From: Dromaius novaehollandiae
Lineage: Eukaryota > Chordata > Aves > Casuariiformes > Dromaiidae
Assembly: GCF_036370855.1 (NCBI RefSeq)
Contig: NC_088099.1
Location: 138,177,017-138,241,016, forward strand
Reading direction: 5' to 3'
DNA length: 64,000 bases
In this document: positions 48,943 through 62,700 of the stretch, in pieces
Layout: each line of letters begins with the position of its first letter
How positions within the stretch are numbered: position 1 is the stretch's first letter
Program-made: the position numbers and the translations under genes
Notes under the pieces: model-generated
The model's input: only the letters and a program-made list of their open reading frames with translations
Told to the model about the DNA's origin: nothing
The model's database searches: none

Positions 48943-51900
48943 TTATCAAATAGTCTCTAAAATAGTAAGTTTTCTTAACTATTCTTGTAGGCAAATGCAG
49001 CATTTTTTATTCTTGATGCTCACAGATCTACATAACAGTCTTAAAAAATACAGGCAGTTTTTTCAATGTAACTGCTATGTTTTGGGCCAGTTTGTTTAGG
49101 CACCTTGAGCTATGTGCAAAGACACTCTGTAAGCAGTATACTTAAAAGTATAGAGCAGTTATTGGCTAACACAAACAAAAGATAGCTAGCATTTCATAAA
49201 CTGCTAAGTTAAGCATTAGTATGTTCTCCAGTCCTGATAAGTCACTCAGAGAGACTTTGCTGGCCTAGAAGGAAGGGGAGGGGACAAGTTAGCCTCCATG
49301 GCCCCCCGGAAGAGATCCCCAATGCTGTTGGGTAGCCATCATCCTCCAGCTCCATCAACACCAGCTCACCTATGGCCTTGACAACTGGACAGACAACTAG
49401 ATGAATCCTGAATAGACCCAGTGATCTCATCCCCACCTCATTTTTTTTTCCTTTAAGATCTTATATGCTTCCAGGCTGGTATTTTTCTTTTTGAATTATT
49501 GAGCTCCTAATAATCCTTGTCTCAATAATCCTACCTCTGTCTGTAATCTTACCTTTCTTATCTTACATGGTTCTGTTCTACAGACTTTCTCACAGTTTTT
49601 TCTCACAACTTAGCAACTTTCTTAGCAGTCTGAGCCAAACTTGTGTAGCTGAGCCATATCAGAGCTGGATCCTTGAAACACCAGCAAATGATGCCCTTCA
49701 CCACTACTTTGTGTGAGAAAGTTGCTCAGAGGGTTACAATCACAGTACAAATCTAGAAATATCTGTCTTCAGTTCTGCCCCTAAGAAAAACAGAAAGTGA
49801 CTACTACTGATGCCAAACAAGGCACTCCCCATATTTTTGAACTGCAGCATTCTGTGTCACATCAATCAGGATTTTATCTATGAGACTTGTACTACAATCA
49901 GTGTGTCAACCTCAAATCAGGCTCCACAGCCCTTAGTTAACCCATAAGCCATAAATTCTATGTTTTGATTAAAACATGATAGCCATCATCATTTGGCTAA
50001 TGGCAGAGTCTAATTTCATTCCTGCAATAAAATAATGATGCACATCATTATAACATAGCATGAGCATATATTTATTGTACTCATTAGCATCCAGGAAACC
50101 CAATCAACTCCTGTGTGAGCACAGCACAAAGTTTACGATGCTGTTATTGAAGAACATTGATACAAATGGGTATGCTGGGAGTAGGGCAAAAAGATGTCCT
50201 TATCCAACCATATCTCACCAGGCCATGCCCCGAGAGCTGTGGACAATGAGTGGTACCAAGATATCTTTGTGGACAAAGCAATGCTTCTGCTTGTGATACT
50301 AAGGAAATAACTGCTTGTTGTCCATGATTTCCATACAAATGAAAATGTCTGTCATCTTTTATTGCTGAGCCTGCACTGCCCTGTATAGTTGTCATGACAA
50401 GAATCAGCAAGCTGCTCAGCCAGATCCAATAATGCTGTCAGGAAACCCCCATCTGACTTCCTCTGATTGCCTTTTGGGGAATCTTGGGTAAATGACTTTT
50501 CTATTACTGAAGGGAAATAGCCAAACAAACACAAAATAAACATAAACAAATGCTAAACAGCTTCTTTGAGAAAAGTGAGACCTGGGCTTCCTGTTGTGGG
50601 TGGTTTACACAAAGCATGTTTGGGGCTTCCCTGGACAAAAGACAATGTTGACAGACTTCCACTTCACATAGAATATGTCCATACTCCCGAGACAGAGCTA
50701 GTTCTTCCATTCTTCCACAGAAAAAAATAGCCTTAACTTAGAGTGAATGATCAGGGGACCAAGGACACAAACTGAGAGAAGTATCATATCAAACTGACAG
50801 AGTGAGTGCATCACTGAGTGTAGGGCTAAAGAATATAAGGAACCTTATATGTGCTTCTGGTTTTTTGTGTAATATGATCCTTAAAATGTAACCAGGTTAC
50901 ATCTGTACTAAGTCAAATAACTTGTGTGTGATAATATTCTACATGGTGAATAGAGATGGAAAATCTTCCCTCATAAGTGCAAGCTGGGCAAGGCTCTCAC
51001 CTACATATCCTTTTCTGCAGCTCAGATTTATTGGCCACTGGCTACTGAGAGGAGTAATTTGGAGCCTTTGAATGGGACTTTCTTAAATTTTGAGAACACT
51101 TAAAACTGTTTTCCGGCCCTGAACTATAACTATAGTACCTACTAAATGCCAGTGAAGGCAAAAAAAACCTCTGTGCATTAGTACTGAGTCTTAGCCTTTG
51201 ACATAAGGAAGGCAAGTCTGATAAGTCTGCATCCTTAAGCACTGTCCTGGAATAAGGTACCTTGTTGAGATGGCAGTGTTTTTTGTACCATCTTTCCAGA
51301 TCAGCCAATACTTTTGTCATTCTAACTATGTTGAATATTTGTGTTTTTTTTCAAGAATTCAGAATCTGTCATTCACTTTTTCTTACTGTTTCTTTTATAT
51401 GAAAAAATGTCATGTGCAAACAAAAATTACTTTTACTGATATGAAAGGAAAAAGGAAATGATAATATGCTCAGTCATAAGACAAGAGGGATGAAGTTTGA
51501 TAAAAGGAAATGCTATACTGGGTCTTTACTTTGCTTACTCAAAGACTATCACATATCCTGCTCGGTTTCTGTGCCAGTTTAATTTGAACTGAAGGAACAT
51601 AAAAATAAGCTGATACCTAGCACTTTAGGAAAGAATCTTATCTGGCAAAATCTACTCTCCAAATAATTTAACTCCGCTACCACTCCACTGATTCCAGGAA
51701 GTTACCTCTGATTTACTGTTTAACCCAGAGCATAATTTGTGTTTTCTCTTATTTTTGATGAAGGAAAGTTGCTTGCTGATTGAGGATTCTGGCTGGATTT
51801 AGCCCTCATGCTGTTCTGCTGAAATCAGCAGAATTAAAGTAGGGTGGAGTATGACCATTGTGTATCTTTGTAAAATGTATTTTATTTTAATGAAGTGAAT

Positions 51901-53599
51901 CTAAGAACAGTGAGAGTGCACTGCTTTTCTTTTACATAATGATATTTTTGCCTCCCTCATATTTCATACATTGCTTGTCTTCTTCGTTTGTAAATTTGGT
52001 ATTAGATACATTTACTTGTACAACAGATACCATCACAGTGGAGTCCCTTTAGAGGGTCCTGTAGACTGTCTGGTCTTTGAGAAAAGCTACTGGTGCAAAT
52101 ATGGAGCAGAGCCACTGACAGTCCTAGTGTGGGAAAAATGCTGTTCAAACGTTCCTTCCCATTCCTGCTAATGTGCATCCATCCTGTTATGTCTGTTTCT
52201 GTTCATCCCACTCTTGCCATTTCTCCTGAGATGACACAAACAGTCATCCATATGTGCAATTAGGAAGAACCATCAATAGCATTTTCCTTATCACCTAAAC
52301 AGAATTTGGAGCCAGTTCTTCAGATACGAAACAACAATGGCCCTAATGGCCCTAACACACTGCCATCTACCATAACATCCACTTTTTTTTTGGGGGGGGG
52401 GGTGGTATTCTAGTTATCACAAGGCCTGGGATATGTTTGACAAGGCATAAAGGCTGGGAAAAAAAAGTAGGAAAACGTTGGGAGAGTTTGTATTATTTTC
52501 TGGGCAGTATAGCTTTATCTGTGATGACGATCAGCCTGGTGCCACCAGACCTGATTCTTCCCAGGGTGTGAACCTATTTACATAGGAGCAAACTGAGCTC
52601 AGAACAGAAGTAAAATGCTGCCATGCTGCCAGTTCTTCTGAACCTTCTCACAAGATTGCTAGGAAAAAGAACAGTAGAAAAACAGGCCCCTGAGGTTTAA
52701 ATTGCCACAGTGTAGCAAGTGTATGTAGCTATATATTTGTAATGATTGCTTTGATGCCCTATGTGTAGATCCTCACAAACCTATTTTGTTTAGAGGCAAA
52801 GGCCACTTTGCAAAGCACAATTTTATAGCATGTTAGTATAGTATTCTTAGAAGCTTCAGAGTTGTTCTCCATTTTGCTTTTTTTCCCTTAAATTGATTTG
52901 GATTGAAGACTACAGTGCTTTGTAGATGTGAGAAAGGTAACAGCACCTGAGTTACTATTTAGCTATACCAGCATAACCAAGAGCATAATTTGCTCGTGGG
53001 CGCTAATTTCCAGGTTTCAATTAACAGTTTTAATTAAAAGAATACTAAGCTTCAGTTAGGCATCTGACAAAATCTCACCTTCCTAAAGCATCAAGCAAGA
53101 AGGATTTTCTTTAGAATGAACATGAGACAGAGGAACCTGATTCCTGAAAAACTGCATCATGACTGTTCTCATCCTTACTGTGGTCCACACTAAGACAGCA
53201 AAAGCTGGCCCCTCTGGCTAATAGGTTTGTGGGAGAAACAACAGCATGTCTCTTGTTGGACAAAAAAAAGTTACTCTACTTTGTTCCTAAATTAAAAATG
53301 AAGATTAGTTTGGTATAAGCCCATAGTTCAGGACAGAGTATTCTTCTGAAGTGAACCTTCTGACTGTTTCCACTTACAGTACTTTGGTTTACACAGCAAA
53401 CTAGTTTTGGGCTTCATGGACTGGACTCCTTCAGATAAAACGAAGCCAAAAGAGGTGTGCTACAAGCACACCTGAAATTTCCAGCTGCTCATGGGTTTTC
53501 AAGGCATGAGACAAGACTAGAAGCACTCCAAAGTATGAAAAATGTACAATATTGCCGTACGAGTAGATATAGTGATTTTATTTATGTATTTACTTAACC
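48943..53599. other. Gene-empty stretch, 48.9-53.6 kb
   Basis: No gene or recognisable mobile element. It contains a T9-G11 homopolymer junction at 52383-52402 and a small AATGGCCCT duplication near 52337. Confidence 0.55.
52383..52402. repeat. T9-G11 homopolymer junction
   Basis: Nine T directly followed by eleven G. Confidence 0.95.
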
Positions 53600-53756
53600 A
53601 AGAGAGGTTGTGATATCACCATCCTTAGAGATATTCTAAACACAACTGGACAAGTTCCTGAGCAACCTGATCTATTTGGACCTGCTTTGAGCAGGATGTT
53701 GAACCAGGTGGCCTCCAGAGGTCCCGTCAAACCTAAATTATTCTGTGATTCTATAT
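53600..53756 (+). mobile_element. CR1-type LINE 3'-end fragment
   Basis: The stretch GAGAGGTTGTGATATCACC, then GAGATATTCTAAACACAACT, GGACAAGTTCCTGAGCAACC, 'ctgctttgagcagga', TCCAGAGGTCCCGTCAAACC and the tail ATTCTGTGATTCTAT is in the exact order of the chicken-type CR1 3' end. It is 5'-truncated, as CR1 insertions usually are. Confidence 0.82.
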
Positions 53757-56700
53757 TTTGCCTCACAATTTAACTGCTATTGCTCTGTTCTGCTTGCCAA
53801 TGTAGTCATAGCCTTTGTAGTCTCCAAGTCTGAAACTTCTTAAATGCGTTCCAAATGTGCTGATACTTCATGACAAGAATGAGCTTGTATAAATTATAGG
53901 CAATCGTACTGAAGTATAATAAAAGATGGAATTGATAGAAAAAAGAAATAGCACAAGGAGAGACAGGAAACAGAGAGAAAGAGAAAGCATAAGGGATGGA
54001 AGTATGTTCCAGTAAACTTTCTATGAAATAAAAATCCAAATTTTTCTAGACTTATGCCAAAATGAAATGAATCATAATTTTCTGAGGTCTATCCTTTCTC
54101 ATTATAAACTTTAGCATGTCAAGTTGTAAAAACTTGATTTCATGGGTTCAAAATCTGTCTTTAGAACAGTGAATGGTATTGTGTTACTGAATTTTTAAAA
54201 TATTAATCACAACAATATTCAATTCACTCAAAACTGATCACTAATTTATTTTGATCTGTCTTCACTGAATGCAATGAACTAGATGTCCTATTATTTCAGA
54301 CATATCTTACAAAGAGTATAAATTTATTTGAGAATCATTTATGTTGACATGAATTTGCAATATATTGGTGCTCTTGCCTAAAAGGTTTTGAACAGCTTGT
54401 CAAACCAAAATTAAGACCGCACTAAGACAAAGCAAGCCAAATGTTCCAGGAAGCCTCTACAAAAAGAAATAATGATCTTATCATTATTACTCATTTATTT
54501 CATCAACTATTTCTTGTGACTATTCAAAATTTTTCAGGTATGGAAATGTCAAAGCTCCTGCCCTGAGGAATTTGAAGTTATTCAGAACTAAACCTGATAA
54601 TCATTTGACTTGATAACTTATACTGATTTCAACATATTGATCTGAAGTAACTCTCCCTAGAATAGTTAAACTAAATATGATAATGAATCTTTGGTGTATA
54701 ACTGTGGAAGTACACCAAGGATCAAACTGGCCAGTAACATCCTAGGCTGTTACAAAAATCCTCAGAGGAAGCCTAACATATTTAGACTCACCCTAGCTCA
54801 TCATGGCATAAATGTTCACAAAAGGAGACTGAGCTTCTCACATCAAAATTTGCAGAAAAAAATGGAGGCAAGGAAATATTACTAGGCTATTTCCATGATC
54901 AAAGTGATATGTAATATATGATTTCCTTATGATGCTCATTATTTTTCAGCTGAAAAGATTGCTGTGCATGTTGAAGTCGTTAACGTATTTTCACCTTTGT
55001 AAAATCTTCAAAATGTTCATGTTTTTGAACCATGTCTAACTAAAATATCCAGTTTCAATGTATATTTAAATTAGACTCTCTCACATAGATTTGCTTTATA
55101 CATTTCTTACTCTCCTGTAATGAAAGAGCAGTGCCCAGCTGCAGCTCATGTCCAACTCATCTTTACAACAGATGTGATTTATATAGATTACAAATCCAAA
55201 CTTCAGATGAGCAGAATAGTGTAAAATCCATCATGGTATTAATGAAATCCTGTGGTACTGATAGAAGTGACCTTTTCTATTAGATGATCTGCAGGGTTAT
55301 TGAGTATGTGATTTTTTTTTCTTGTTTTGCCTTTTGTTCTTATTGCTCTTCTCAGACAGTGAATGTCTGCCTTTGAACACGATAGAGAATCTACAATACT
55401 ACTGAAACAATGCCTCAACCACAAAGGCATGAACAGCTCAGTTGTCAGAATCTGTAACTACACAATCCGAGACAGTGCCTGCTATTTGGAAAAAGGTGCC
55501 AGAATTGCAACAGATGACTCCCATTTACAAGAGTTTCTAAACTTCAGCAAAAGACATACCTAAAAAGGGGACCAATGGCTCAAAGGAATTCTGTATCTGA
55601 ACATCTGAACGTTGAAAAATGCCGCAGAAATGACAAGCTGCATAGGTACATCTGTACTCAACCAACTGCCAAGTTACTATTGTTCAAATTCTAACTGAGA
55701 ATTTTAGGAACTAAAGGAATTGAAGAGGCTCCAGTCTTGTGGTACTGCAATAGTAAGTACAAAACTAAGCATTCCGTGGATGTTTCCAAGGAGCACATAA
55801 AGAATAAATGCAATTCCTGCCACAAAATAACAGAGATCTCAACCTGTGAAAATAACAGTGGCAAAAGAATACTCAGACTCACCAAGCTTATTTTAAAAAA
55901 GACCTTACATTGGAAATATAAAAATGTTGTCATTTTATTTGGCACGTATTGGAAGAAAGTTTAAAAAGAATATAATCATGCTCTGGGGCAAGGACAATTA
56001 CAGAGGGCAGGGCTGGCTTTTCCTCGCATTCAAAAGAACGAAGTTAGAAAAGGAACAACAAGCAAAGTGACTGGCTTATCCTCTCTCTTTATGACTTTAT
56101 TGAACAGCAACAAAAGACAGCTGTCATACACAACAGCAGGGTTCTGCTCTATAATACCTGGATATTTATTATTATTATGAATGGGATAACTGCATAAAGC
56201 AGCCACGTTTGAAAAATATTTGCTGTCTAATTTTTTTATTCTTCCTGTAAACATTGCCTGAACAATTTTTACTTCAACACTTATTTGCAGTAACTTCTGT
56301 TTTCCTCCTAACTTTTTGAAGCCCTGAAAGTTCACTAAACACACCAACCTTTTTCCCCATCCCAACCAAAAATTAATAAAAACATGCCAAAGGCAACTGC
56401 TTTTTAACTTCCATCCAGTTTCTCATTATCATTCCCCTTCTCATCTCCTCTTTCACTCAAATCCTTGGATCAGAGACTTGCTCCAAGGCTTACTTCGTAG
56501 GTAACAGGCACTTGTTCATTTTAATGAATGTCAGTCTCTTAACATGAATGCAAGAAAGACTTTGCTCTTTTATTCGAATAATGGCCCAAGTATTACGAAA
56601 ATAAGTCTCACGTAAAGTGTTTCATGCTGGGCATGTAATGAACTTCAAAATAGTAAGTGCTTTCAGTCCTGCCTGCAATTTCTTTTGGCTCGCTATTGGA

Positions 56701-59700
56701 AGATGTGCTAGTCAGGGAGTACACGGTCATCCAGGGAAAAGGTAAAGATGAACATCCAGAAGTGTCAGATCTGAATCAGTCCAAAATCAACCTTCCTGAC
56801 ATTTGTCATAAATCTGGAGCTTCTTGGGCCTGTAGCATCTCAGTGAAATTAGCAGCTCTGTCAGCTCTACTTTGAATAGTTTTCCCAGACTCTTGGAGCT
56901 CCAGGGAAAAGCCAGCTTTTCATCATCTCTCATCTGTGACAGACCCTGTTGGCTCAGTTCTCAAGACTGAGTTTTGCCTTGTCAGCTAGCATCTCATCAA
57001 TGATAAGAGTCAAATTTAGACAAGCACTATGTCCACGGTGCACCTTTCTCCCTCTCAACATGTTGAATTTGTATTTGTCTCTACTAAAGCATCGGGAGGT
57101 AGAATTAAGGCCAGAAAAGACTTGGTTTTAATGTCTACCAAAGTATAGAATATAGATTCTATAGTAACCCTAAATGCTGACTGAACAGCACAAGCGTGAA
57201 CATGCAAAATGCCACTGAATACCCCTGTTCTATTGTCGGCTACTGTTATGCTAACTATGACCTTTCATGGATTATTAGCAGATCAGTGTAATCTTCTGGG
57301 AGCTGAACTGTTGTTAGAGACTTCAGATCTAATAGCAAAAAGAAGAAAGTCAGATAATCCTGAACTTCTGATATGAACTGTAAGAAGCCAATGTATTATT
57401 TTTATCCAGGAAAACATTTTATCTAGGATTATCTGAGAGCTTCACTGACCACAACTATACCTAGGGAACCAACCAGGATTTTATTGTTTTTTGTTGTTAC
57501 AAAACTAGAATTACTTACAAATTGCTTTTGACAAACCACTTGGCCTGTTTTTGCATGCTGAGATCTACCCTAAGAGTTGTGCCAGGCTCTCACTGCTCCA
57601 GACAAAACCCATATGTAAACATCAAGTCCCCACCCTGTCCTCAGCAGAGCACGCAGACCTGCATTATAGGTCACTTGGGGTTTGGCTTTCTTGGCAACTC
57701 AGGAATAATAATATTAAAAATACAGTCAAATGTTCCTCTCTATCACTGCCCCAGAGATTGTCCTCAAGATCTCCTCTTTCCCCACTGCCTTGTTCCCTTT
57801 GCCTGGATAGCTACTGAACTTTTTTCTCTCTCACAAGACAGTAAATAATATTTACAATGATTCACTGGAAAAAAAATGAATGATTTGATAAAGGATTTAT
57901 AATTAATACACCTGCTGACATATTAAGAACAAGAGCAAAGGAAGTGTAGTAGCTGTTCTGTATTTCTATCTAATTTATAACCAAAAGAGTTACCAAGTCA
58001 GTTCTTCAGAGCATCTTAAAAGAGAGGAATGGATACAACTTTATTTCACACCCTACTGTGCAGATCTGCAGGTTTCCCTGCACTCTGGGTGGATGAACTT
58101 GGCGACTCAGCCTGTTTTCAACTTGGTATCAAAACAGCTCAAAACATACATCCAGCTAAAAGACAAAGAGGCAAGCCCTTCTCCCATCACTGTCAAACAC
58201 ACACTGTGCTTTATTAGCAGAAATTCTCCTTTCAGCATCCGCTGCACATCCATGAGAGGGCTTTACCAACGACATGGCCGGTGCCAGCAGACATTCACTG
58301 TGAACAACCCTGAATGACAAGTTTAAGGTCCTTATTCATTTCATTTGGTGCTCCGTGTAGTTCAGGGACACAGATTAGAAAGAAATGCAAAGTATAACCT
58401 TATCTCTGCCAAGTCATTACAGTTGTTTCTCTCAGCCTCAGCTCTAATCTTCCAGTCAAGGTACTTCCAAAGGCCTAGAACCAGCCAAGAGAGGACAAAA
58501 GACATAAAGTATGATGCAAAATACAGACTATTTTAATCTGGTCCCTACTAGCTAAGATAAAATCCCTACAGAAGCAAGATCATTGTTTAGTATAATAAAA
58601 CCATCCTTTTTTGTCACACTATGATAGAATTGTTTATTTTCACTGACTTTCAGAAGTTTGCATTGCAAATGCATGTATGTATTATGTCAGTGATAGAAGC
58701 TAGCAGTCTGAGAGCTGTGAAAAGGGCATTTTTTGAGACATTGGAGCAAAAGAATAAAACCACCAGGCTGCTTCTATGCTCAAACATTACTGGATTCATC
58801 TGGAAGATTGTGCAATTAGCAGATTTGGCAGGCACACATTGAAAGTTCTCTCTGTTAACCTTCCTAAATAGACTTCATTAACCTAGCTGACACAGTATAT
58901 AAGATTTTATCTTTTATAGTTCAATTCCTTTATTATTTCAACCCATTTGGTATGCCACTTTATTCTACCCTAAGCAATTGTTCTCTCATCACTGTTTTTG
59001 TCAGAGACATTGCCCTGCTGTGTTCTGCTTCCCCGTCCCCAGCTGCACTTCCGCTCCAGGGCTGCAGGGTCAGGCATGACATTGTGTCCTCAGGAGAACA
59101 ATTCCAGCCCTGCAGATGGTGACAGGTCTCTGTGTCTTGAAAGCAGACTGTGGGATCATCAGGCAAAGCATAGAGAGGGTATCCTTTTTTTAAAGCCTGC
59201 ACAATAACTAATTCCATATCTGGAAATGACACCCCAGAAAGGGGATAAGTAAGATGAGACTCTCTCAGCAACCTCGCCATGCAGCATCAACAGAACATGC
59301 AGAGCAATGCTTGGCATTTCACAAGACCAAACCTTGGGAGAGCTGTTTGAGCTGACTGAGCAGTGTCTCGTCCACAGGCGAGGAATTGTGTTGTTTCTTG
59401 CTGAAGGAGCATGGCAAGAAAGAGATATGCAGTGGGCAGTCATGTGCCCAGAACCTGGCAGGATGCACAACTGGAAACCAGATCACATCTGTTGCCTTCT
59501 AACATACCCTTCTCCACACTTTTTCCCTGCAAGTGTAGAATTATTCAGCTTCCTTTTTCCTTTTCCTTACTGATTTCCATTTTCCCCACTTCTCTGGTTT
59601 TGACTCTTTTATTTGTTAGGTTTATTCTCCTTTTGGATGTTGAAAAAAATACTACATAATCTCTCTCAGACTTTCTTTTCAACATTTCACACTTCCTTGC

Positions 59701-62700
59701 CATCACAATGGAGAAGACGTTAGGCTTTGCTTTTCCAAGGTAGCGTATATTTATGATTTTTTTTTCTTAAAACACAACATTCAATAAAGTATTCCAAATC
59801 TGAAAAGACAAGGCAAATACATGGCATCAATACAAATCTCAATTACTGCTTGCATTTTAGTGTTTCATTATCCACAGTATCAGTTACGGTATTTTCTTAA
59901 AGCTCTATATAATAAAGGTGACCCTTTTGCTTCTTAGGAAAAAACTCTAAATAATTAATTGTCTGTCCGGTATTAGTGTCAATAAACATAGTCATCATTT
60001 CTTGAGCTTTCTGACAGCAACGTGCAAAAAGCACCACATTTAAGTCTCATGAACTTCGTTTGCTGAAATTGGCCTTCTTTGGATTTACAGTGCTCTCTTG
60101 TGGCCAGATCAGGCAGCTACAGCATAATAATCTGCTAAGGAATTATCCTTGGTCTCTTCGGCCGTTGCAGTCTTTCTCAAAATGCCACAGATCTGTCAGA
60201 CCAGATGGTTTTAGAGTCCTGTTCTCTTTTTTTCAGTAGATAAAGTTACCTAAGTAGTGCTTATAAAAGAACGTCCTCCAGATACTTAACTATTTGGAAA
60301 TTGTGTGAAGAATGAAAGTTAACCCCTGCCCTTGAAGGAATAACTTGGATCTTTTTTCTTTAATCAGTGGTAATTTCTAGTATGGATTTGAATTCTATGA
60401 TTCATAGGTTTTAGATATCCCCAAGTTTCCTTGAGTACTGTTGGCTCAACATTAAAAAGCAAATACATGTGTAGTGGAGGAAATTTACTTAGGGCCTGCT
60501 CATATGTGCTCAGCTCAGTGATTTTTTTTTTTTTTTCCTAGTAAATCAGCCTCAGCACTTCTCCCGTTTCAAATGGGCACCGAGCAAGCTTCCTGGAGTT
60601 ACATTTCCTCATGCCAGAGGGTAGGAGTGAGAGAGGCAGCCCAGGCAGAGCTGTGGGTCGGTGGCATCCTCAGAGTAGCACCCCGGTGCCCCAGTGCCCG
60701 TCACCAGAGCTTCCCTCCTGGCAGAGGGCTCAGGCGCTCTCTGCATCTGGGTAGTAGCTTCAGAAAGGGAATACTCAAGTCTGCAGAAGGGTGGTATCTC
60801 CCCAGAAGTCTTCACTTCCATCTAATTAAGCATGCACCATAAAATCTCTAGTGTTTACGTAATAGCAAGGATTCCGTAAGTTCTCATAATCTTCCATTGG
60901 TTGGAAGGCATTCACAGAAAGAAAACAAATACTATTGATGATTTTCAATTTATCTTTAGATCAGTAAAAATTTCAACAGCCAAGGCCTAAATTAAGAATG
61001 TCTCAATTAGATTAGATCATTTTTGATGTTGCCATATTTAACCTCATTTATAATAAGTTAGAAAAACATAAGCAAGGAAGGAAAGAAGGAAACCTTAATT
61101 CAAGAGGCAGAAGAAATGGAACTAAAACTCTGATCATTAATAAATAGTATGTCTCACTGATTTGGGCATTTTTCTTTGCATAAAATATCCAGTTTTATTT
61201 CACTGGTTTTAATAGAGGTGTAAAAACAGGTGCTCAGAGGAAAGATAAAGTGTAATATATCTAGTATAATATTTAAGCCTGTTTCAAATAAAGTTTTCAA
61301 AGAGAAAATTTTAGGGAAAGATCTCTTTTTCTCTCACTGATGTTCTTCTCTTCCTGCTAAATTTGAATTGCCCTTCAAATATTTCAAGTCTATATATAAC
61401 CTCGATATTCCTGCTCTGTCTTCCTGCATAGGTAATTTTAGCATTGCTGTTGGACAGCCTATGAATAATTGCCTTGGAAAATAAAGAAACAGAAAACTAA
61501 CATGTAAGAAGATTTTTATTTCAAACTAGTCAGATTACTAAAAGGAAAACAGAGAGGGTGATTTAAAATTCTTCCTTCAGCTTATTATCTATTTGGAGTA
61601 CCAAACTTCTGTTTTTAAAGAGCAGATATATTTATTTCAAAGATACTGTACCCTTTTATGAGATTGCATAAGTAAGAAAGATGCTTCGGAGTGTTTCGTG
61701 AAGAACATAAAAATATTTCCCTTGATGACTTACTGGTTAGCATTTTATGGCAGCATTAAAAATATTTCCTATTACATTAAATGCTAAATATACTTATATT
61801 GACTAGTTTACTTCTGACATTGTTGAATGTGCTGAAATTTGCAGTACTAATGCTAAGCTATAGATACAGAACTGTGCACATAAACGCCAGCAAGTGGATG
61901 GGTGGGTTTTTTCTTCTTTGTAATCCCCTTAAATTATTCTTCACACTTCTGGCAGGGAATAATTCTTTTTTTTATCCCCAAGAAGCAAGGCTTATGCAAT
62001 CATATTTTGTGTATATGTAGCATATGTGTGTTTGCATGTGTCCTGTAACTTCTGATCACAGTAGACCCTATTTGTCTACAATTATTATCATAATGTGACA
62101 GATAGAACAGGGACTAGTGTGCTGAGTTTTTCGAATTAAAGAAAAAGGCATCCAGTTAGAGGAGTAAGGCTTTCTTAATAGCTTCACAGAGAGAATATAG
62201 TTTGATCTCAGCTCTTAAAAAACACCTGGGAATCCATTCCCAAGAGGGATGTTATGAAAGCTCAAGCCATGGAAAAGAATAGTCAGAACTCACTGCTTAT
62301 TTGATACCAGCAAATTAACCAGAGGAAAAAGTCTGCAGAAAATTAGACTGCATCAGTTCTGCTTTTCATAGTGCTACCTGTTGTTACATAAAGATGTTAT
62401 AAAGCTAAGCTAAAACTGAAATATTTCTATTAGCTTATAATTGGCTCTATCTTGAATTTGTTTAGATTTTAAATAAATTTTAAATTATACATAAAATTAA
62501 AATGATGTTCATATTTTATTCTATCATTTCCATATAGAAAAAGTGTTGAAAAACAAAGAAAAGTGTATGGTCAGTTCACATAAACTGAGAGCATTCCAGT
62601 GTCATAGAGGGTTTATGGTTCATGTGTTACACTAGGCCTTCAGGGTCAAATGCCAAATTCTGTCCACTTTATTTTAGCTTGTCGTTACATACCTTTAGTT

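Noticed and set aside
60385..60410. GAATTCTATGATTCATAG, similar to a CR1 tail
   Set aside because: A single octamer without recognisable CR1 body on either side.
61432..61500. Possible tiny terminal exon after a superb acceptor, ending in TAA overlapping AATAAA
   Set aside because: Only 16 codons, no upstream partner; acceptor plus AATAAA coincidences are frequent in AT-rich DNA.
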